From Gnetum montanum (lineage: Eukaryota > Streptophyta > Gnetopsida > Gnetales > Gnetaceae): 64,000 nucleotides of DNA. How positions within the stretch are numbered: the stretch's first letter is position 1; every line of letters starts with the position of its first letter. Position numbers and translations under genes: made by a program. This document shows positions 58,166 to 64,000 of this stretch, piece after piece. The stretch spans positions 709,999-773,998 of the forward strand of contig MNCI01015802.1 in assembly GCA_015680685.1 (NCBI GenBank), given 5' to 3'. Under the pieces are notes generated by a model. The model did not search any database. It was not told the origin of the DNA and was given only the letters and a program-made list of their open reading frames with translations.

Positions 58166-58634
58166 GGAGCCCCCACCGCAACACTTAGCATCATTTTGCC
58201 ATTTCTGCGGGGGGAGTTGTTGAATTTTTTCTCTACGACTTGCGACTATGTGACCCTTGGTTTTTCAATCATATCTCGTGCACTGGTGCTCCGATTTTCA
58301 TTCCGTTTAAACATACTTGAACCCGGCATGTTCAGTTTAGTCATGGGGGAGAGACACTTATCGAAAAGTGCTTAAATTTTTTGAAATTTATCATCACCCA
58401 AGGACATCAATTAGGGTAATTAACTTAACATTTAGGATAATTGTGCCAAATATTATATAATCCTTAAGTACAACAGGGAGATTAACAATGAAACCCACTT
58501 AAGTTATAGGACTCATCATTTTAATTTTCGGGCATGTTCACACAATAACATACGATCTTCAATTCAAGGCAAGTAGTAAGGTATACCTTAATTTCCAAAA
58601 CAACCTTACTAACGTTTGGCCCGTGTGATTGCAG
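58166..58634 (+). other. NA1 ORF2 leader with PPT-like tract 2 and predicted 3' splice site
   Basis: AGTCATGGGGGAGAG at 58339-58353. Near the end, TACTAAC (58607-58613, the plant/yeast-like branch consensus), then TTGCAG style acceptor (gtgtgattgcag ending 58634), directly before the ORF2 ATG. A possible donor, aag/gtatacc, lies near 58578-58587, but an intron between these would be too short, so the donor is probably further upstream. Confidence 0.55.
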
Positions 58635-61418
58635 ATGGTCCCAAAACGCTCACAGCAAGAGGGTCCTGTCCAAGGTGGAGCGAAACAACCAAGGAGAGGT
58701 AGAAGGCAAGGTCCTGTTGGACAACATACCGAATAGGAGGTGCACTCATTCAGTATCCATCAAGAAGAACCTTTTACCAGAAGATTCGGGCAGGCAGAAG
58801 GAGGAGTTGCTACTGCACCTGAATAGGGACAACAACTCACGTTTCCCCAGGAATGTGTTCAGGCTATACATGAGAAGTCCACATTCGCTGCGGTGATTGT
58901 GGAGCTTAACTTTGAATCTTTTGCAGAGTTTGCTCCTGAGGCTATTAGGGATCACCTCAAAGGATCTCCCTTATGGCCTGTCCTCTCAGAAAGTGGTGTC
59001 TGGTACTTAGGTGAAATGTACCAGTTCTAGCACAATAGAGAGTAAGGCACCACGGTTAACATCGGTGGTGTGATAGTAGATTTTTCTGCATAGGCAATTT
59101 TGAAAGTGTTAAACCTTCTGAATTTAAGCCCCCATGTTGCTCGGTTATCTACCCGATCAAACCTTGATGTGTGAAAGGAATGGTTAGAGAAGGCTTATGG
59201 CAGAGATAAAGCTTTTGATGAGCTGACGATGAAAGAGCGGGTTTATTTCAAAATTGGAACATATCACCTCTTCCCCACAAAAGGTTTGAAAAGAATATCT
59301 ACGTATGTAGCAAGGGGATGGGTAGTGTTGATGGGAAAGGTTAACGCTAACCTTCCCCATCTATATTTAACGGAGATCCTACGGCGATTCGAAGAACGAA
59401 AGACAAGGAAGATGGCATTGTCTTTCCCCTGTCTTATTAGAAAACTGTGCCGACGAGCTGGTATTCAGGGGTACACAAATGACATCCTCTAGAAAGCCCA
59501 GAATGCTTCCTGCACTAAATTGTTAAAAGCGCCAACTCCAAGGAAGAGTACTGGCAAAGAGCTGGAACCTGAAGAAGAAGAAGAACAGATGACTAGATCT
59601 CCTGTAACTCAACTTGCAGGACCTAGTCAACCTCCAACCACAGGTCCCATCCAACAACAAGAAGCAAGACCCAGCACAGGCCAGGATCAGCCATTGCCGC
59701 AAGACTATAGACCGTCGATGGACCATCTTTGGGCCATTGCCGAGATGGTTAGTTGGGGAAGTCGTGATGATGCAAATCTCTTCCGTGTCATCGATGATGC
59801 CAAATAGCCTACAATTTCATTAGATCGCACAAGGGGTGAACTATCCATCCAAACAAGAGGAGGGAAAAGCAGATGGTCACAACAGATCTCTGGAAATGCA
59901 GCATCATTTCAAGTGTAGTTAGAGACTGGTGAAGGTGCCATTGTGGTGGTCATGCAACACCAGAATGCTGCAAGAGCTACTGAAGTGGTTGCTGACCACA
60001 TCAAGGAATTCAATGTACTTGTTGTGCCATTGGCAGATCTTTCAGGAGCAATAGATGCTCAAACTCTTGCCGGAACCTCAATGACTCCTGCAGAGCATGA
60101 GGATGCATTAGACAGATTGCATCAAATAGGACAAACTTTGACATCCCTGTTTGACATCCCCCAGAATGTTACAGCAATTCAATCAGACCTCATCTCTATC
60201 AAGGGGAATTTGGTCATATCCGAAGTTAGGGCCGAGCATGCTGAAGCAGAAGTGCAAAAACTACAAGAGCAGCTCACAGCCTGGCAAGCAGCACAGCGAG
60301 ATCCTCTACGATTTGTTCCCGCAGACTAGCTTGAAAATTTCCGAACTAAGAAACTAACTAGATTTATTGCAAAAAATAAAAAGGTGGTAGAAGAAAAGGA
60401 GAAGGATGTTTGGGATGCCTCCATAGCAAAAGCACAAACCCATGTGCACTTTAAGGCACTCAAAGCCTTAGAAGAAGAAAATAAGCAATTGGTTGTAGAT
60501 AACCTTTGGTTGACATCTATGGAGAAACAAAAGAATGTTCTCGATGAACACTTTCATTAGTTGCGAGAACAATTCATTCGGGTCAACTGAGATGTAAGTC
60601 GTTTAGCCAGAGAGAATCAAACCCTCTCAATGGAGGAGGTACGTGCTATTCGACAGAAATCAGCAATTGAAATCAGCGCGTGGCAGAATGAGGCTAAACA
60701 ACATGAGAAGCTGAAGGATCATTTCCGTGATCAGGTGGGGATGTATAAACAAATCTTGGAAAAGGAGATCCACATGGCCAAAGCTCAAATTAATAATCTC
60801 AGTGCCCAACACACTGATTGGAGGGCCATTGTGGACACTTACGCCTTCGCCCACCAAAAGGAAATTAAAAATCGGGACCTATAGATCCAAGACTTGATAG
60901 AGTACATGAAGTTGGCAAACCTTAGATATGCCAACCTTGCCATGTTAACAACAGGATGCTCGAGATCAGAGCTCGAGCAGCAGGTAGCTTCCACCCATCT
61001 CAAATATGAAGCAGAATTTACAAAGCACAAGAAGCTAGTTGAAAAACTAGATGTCGCAAATTCTAAACTTGCGGTGGTAAAAGAAAGCTACCAAGGATAG
61101 AAAGATGTAGCAACCAACTTGGCTCAACGGCTAGCAGACCTTCATGAATACAAAGACAAAGCCAGAGCCTACGAAGAAGAACGACGGGTGTTTGCAGCGT
61201 GGTATGTCAAGGCTAATCAGATGTTCTTGCAACTACCCTGTCCATGGGAGGTGCCAACTCCATCAAACATAGGAACACTTGCATGGACGGAACAGGACCC
61301 TCGGACTGAAGAGGAGAAGCTCCAGGCTATTCTTCAACGCCATCAAACTTCAAGGCTTGGAGCACGTGACAAAGGAAAAGCACCTATGGAGGAGCCACCA
61401 CCACTAGGAACTACATGA
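58635..61418 (+). pseudogene. NA1 ORF2: 928-codon transposon-protein/coiled-coil gene
   Basis: One unbroken phase from ATG at 58635 to TGA at 61416-61418. Internal stops: 11 TAG, 1 TAA, 2 TGA; no frameshift. Residues 1-80 are Gln/Gly/Arg/Pro-rich. About 90-300 form a globular part with SFAEFAPEA-like text, VYFKIGTYHLFPT (about 204), SFPCLIRKLCRRAGIQ (about 265) and YTNDIL; this resembles the 'putative plant transposon protein' domain known beside Athila-type elements. Residues 300-370 are Pro/Gln-rich. From about 440 to 840 there are long Glu/Lys/Gln/Ala-rich helices of coiled-coil character (AEHAEAEVQKLQEQL, HEKLKDHF). The end is acidic/Pro-rich. I see no transmembrane helix or nuclease motif. 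Homologues: F1 ORF2, R1 ORF2. Possible DNA-binding or structural protein; function unproven. Confidence 0.75.
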
Positions 61419-61592
61419 GTTCCTCATTTTTGTAATAGTGTAGTGTGTTTTTCTCTGTGTTGTGTCTTCCCACACTGCGACATTAGTCCATTTCTTTTTC
61501 CAGTTAATAATCCCATACCTATCCACTGTGTAATCAATGAAGCTTGTTCTCCTCGTAACTCAAGGACGAGTTTTTATTCAGTCATGGGGGTA
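61419..61592 (+). other. NA1 3' untranslated end and terminal PPT
   Basis: Non-coding; AGTCATGGGGGTA (61580-61592) abuts the 3' LTR and is the reference form of the terminal PPT in this family. Confidence 0.75.
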
Positions 61593-62516
61593 TGATGAGA
61601 TGCGATTCGCACAGGCTGCAATATCGCGTACACGATATCACGTCCACTGCGATATCGCATCCCCCACAATATCGCGTCTTCCCCTGCGATATCGCGTATG
61701 CGATATCGCAGTGCACTGCCATATCTATAAATAAGAGGTAGCTATCCCTTGTTTCGCATCCCAATTTAGAGTAGCGAAGCTCTGGTAGTTTGATCCCTCC
61801 AGAGTTAGATTTTTTCCCATGTCTGCCCATAATGTGGTGAATGTGATTGTACGGTGTCTTTATTCGAGTGTGATGTACTTGGACACGCACATGACCAACA
61901 ATAAAGATCGAGATTACTTCATCATTTCAGCATTCACTTTGTTATTTATTTATCTGTTATTTATTTAATGTTATTTACTATTTTCTCTCTCACCCTTAAA
62001 CTCCTAGAAGCGGAATGAGTTCGACTTGATTATGAGCATTTCAGTGTGACTACTTGGTAGCCCAGTGGCGTAGCCAGGATCTACGCTTGGTAATCCCAGT
62101 GGTGTATTCGGGATCTACACTTGGTAATCCCATTGGCTTACCTAGGACCTACGCTTGGTAGTCCCAGTGGTAGTCGTGCACGAAGTCCAAGATGTGTACG
62201 GTTGATCAAGGAATCGGTTACTCATCGCACTTAGGCTAGATTAGACTTTCTTACCCTTTTCCTCCTAGCTTAGCTTAGCTAATATTCTTTTCCATTGCCT
62301 TCAGGAGTAGCATAGATTAGGAACACATCATACTCCTCACTGTGGACTAAACCATACATGACAAATGCAATACTAGTCCAGGTAGGAAGACAGCGAACTG
62401 CGACCTAAGGCCAACTATCTAGGTGCCATAACTAGTCCATCTATGGAGTTTGACCAAATCGCACGTGTGACGCTCGTTTCGTATGGTTGAGTGTAGGGGT
62501 ACCTCGCCACTCATCA
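61593..62516 (+). repeat. NA1 3' LTR
   Basis: TGATGAGATGCG to ccactcatca. Same layout as the 5' LTR: palindrome array, TATAAATA (61726-61733), and the ggtaatcccagtgg near-repeats. Differences from the 5' copy are mostly transitions, concentrated in the CpG-rich array. Confidence 0.9.
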
Positions 62517-62521
62517 AGCAT

Positions 62522-63170
62522 AAACTAACAATGCCTTATCACCCCCAAGCCAACAATCAAGCAGAGGTAACAAATAGGGAAATCACTAAGATCTTAACAA
62601 GAACAGTTAGCAAATATAGGAGAGACTAGAGCATTAAACTTAACGATGCCCATTAGGCCTACTGCTTAACCTAGAAACTTCCTATTATTCCTATGAGTTG
62701 GTGTATGATAAACTGCCAACTCTTCCTATCCAGTCCAAGCTCCATACACTTTTAACAACTTGTGATCTTAACCTTGACCTTAGTCTAACATAAAAAGAAA
62801 GACTAATAAACCTCAAATTACTAGACAAGAATAGATTGGTAGCCTTGTCATCTAACAAGTTGCACAATGCACTCAGCAAGCAATGCCATGATCTCAAAAT
62901 AAGGAAAGTAAAATTTCAACTATGAGATAAGGTCCTTTACTAGAACCCCACATAGGTGCCACAAAGAACTAAGTTCCAAACATTATGGGAAGAGCCTTAC
63001 ATCATCTATAAAACCTTTCCTTATAAGGCCATGTTGATATACAAATGTGAAAGCCTAAATAAGAAATTGCTTGTCAACATACAACCAATCAAACCTTTTC
63101 ATGAGCCTAAGAAAGCTAGTAACCACAACACCTCCTCAGATGAACAAGCACACTTAGCATTTTCGATCTC
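62522..63170 (+). pseudogene. F2 integrase, second part
   Basis: Continues the core as KLTMPYHPQANNQAEVTNREI (catalytic Glu present, about 62565), then ILTRTVSKYRRD, and on to the GPY/F-like C-terminal module (LWEEPYII-x-KTFP, about 62980-63020) and LLVNIQPIKPFHEP. Gly of GPY is Glu here. Several TAG stops and at least one indel are present in 62580-62950. Confidence 0.8.
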
Positions 63171-63183
63171 CTCCTTCCAACTT

Positions 63184-63200
63184 AGTCATGGGGGAGATGG
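63184..63200 (+). other. F2 PPT-like tract 1
   Basis: AGTCATGGGGGAGATGG at the end of pol, identical in core to R1 and R2. Confidence 0.55.
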
Positions 63201-64000
63201 CCATCCATTTTGATCATATAAAGTGACTTCTCAATTTTTACACTTTTTTGTTTTACACCTTTTTGTTTTACATCGTTTTGTTTTACACCATATTTTGTTT
63301 TACAACATTGTTAGTACATCTTTTTCTCTCTTAAATATTTTACAATTTCTTCTATATTTTACTTCATTTGGTTTGTATTTCTCTTATGTTTATTTTTTCT
63401 TGTTTTTCCTTTAATGCCAATAGGACATGGTGTAGCTGTGGATGCTATTAATGGTGGTTTGTACTATAATGTTGTTTGATTGCTAATGTCTAGATTCTAT
63501 CTTTTAATTTTAGTATTAATAACTAAGACAAGGTTTCTTTTTCATGAAACAGATAGTGAGTCCATGTCATCCATCCATCCACAAACTCTATGGTGTTCCT
63601 TATTTTGGAAATACGAGGTTCCTTCCTTAATAAAACTTTTAACAAACTTATGACCTTGGTAGTTTTCAAACTTAGGAATGATTAAATGGATTGATAAGGG
63701 TGTGACTTCAAGGAGATTCAATGCTCTATGTACTTTCCTACCCTCTTGAGTTCCTGAGTGTTTTCATGGATTTCTCACTGTTCCACTATCGACCAATAAT
63801 AAAAAGTCAAATTCTTTGCATGATGTGGTTCCCATCCAAAAATTCATAAAAACATAAAATCCAAAAAAATGATGGAAATTCAAAGCACACACCTTTAACT
63901 CAATAATAGGCTACAAGCACTAGTTATGGAACTAGAAAGACATGTTACCCATGCCTGAAGGTCCCCTCTAACTAAGGCCCTTTCTCACTTCTTGATTCTC
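63201..64000 (+). other. F2 spacer, running off the window
   Basis: T-rich minisatellite of TTTTGTTTTACAC units at 63235-63310, then spacer sequence collinear with F1 9640-10260 (for example gcatgatgtggttcccat near 63818, and ctaactaaggccc near 63970). No gene; the open frame over the T-rich repeat is compositional. Confidence 0.65.

Larger units (their letters stand above)
53687..62516 (+). mobile_element. NA1: non-autonomous Athila-like element with gag and ORF2 but no pol
   Basis: An 8,830-bp element with LTRs of 921 and 924 bp that are very similar by eye, and an exact target duplication AGCAT (53682-53686, 62517-62521). Removing it restores the F2 integrase reading. Contents: PBS, gag (54742-56730), T-rich spacer, internal promoter, leader with predicted splice acceptor, ORF2 (58635-61418), PPT. 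No protease, RT, RNase H or integrase motif is found on either strand. It is the youngest-looking insertion here, judged by its intact duplication, LTR similarity and absence of frameshifts. Confidence 0.9.

Noticed and set aside
58635-61418. ORF2 as an envelope gene
   Set aside because: Position fits the env-like slot of Athila elements, but I see no signal peptide or membrane helix, and the content is coiled coil plus a plant transposon-type domain.

Overview
This 64 kb window looks like intergenic DNA from a seed plant with a large, repeat-rich genome. I recognise no host gene and no RNA gene. Almost all of it is nested, decayed Ty3/gypsy LTR retrotransposons, and a gymnosperm or another giant-genome plant is plausible, but the sequence does not name a species. 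The tRNA-Asp-type primer-binding sites, the RT sequence and the lack of a chromodomain point to Athila-like elements, with one Tat-like guest. Every reading frame is broken, mostly by in-frame TAG, as expected from long methylation-driven C-to-T decay.

Layout (names are mine). F0: the 3' end of a forward LTR, 1-541. R1: an old reverse-strand element in three pieces, 542-2260, 15569-21631 and 37095-40037, with its 5' LTR at 39165-40037. Into R1 went F0, then F1 (forward, 2261-15568, gag-pol plus a second gene, ORF2) and R2 (reverse, 21632-37094, exact GTTGT target duplication). R2 in turn carries T1 (forward Tat-like gag-protease element, 24619-33530). A 40038-42546 stretch holds a decayed tandem repeat of about 165 bp; it continues at 52513 after R3 (reverse, 42547-52512, exact TATAT duplication). 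F2, a truncated forward element (53425-53686 and 62522-64000), is split inside its integrase by NA1 (53687-62516, exact AGCAT duplication).

The most interesting structure is ORF2. F1, R1 and NA1 carry, between the pol position and the 3' LTR, a gene of about 930 codons with a 'putative plant transposon protein'-like domain followed by long coiled-coil stretches. Upstream of it is an internal promoter: a palindrome cluster plus a TATA box. The palindromes match those in the U3 of the same element: GCGATATCGC in NA1, ATGAGGCCTCAT in F1 (more decayed in R1). The gene appears to start at a conserved 3' splice site (CTAAC branch site, about 24 nt, CAG, ATG). Elements without ORF2 (R2, R3) show no such promoter. 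NA1 has gag and ORF2 but no protease, RT or integrase, so it must have been mobilised in trans. A working idea is that ORF2 encodes an element-specific regulator or anti-silencing factor acting on both promoters; this is inference.

Both families also carry repeated polypurine-tract-like AGTCATGGGGG motifs after pol, before ORF2 and at the 3' LTR, and a T-rich minisatellite just after pol.
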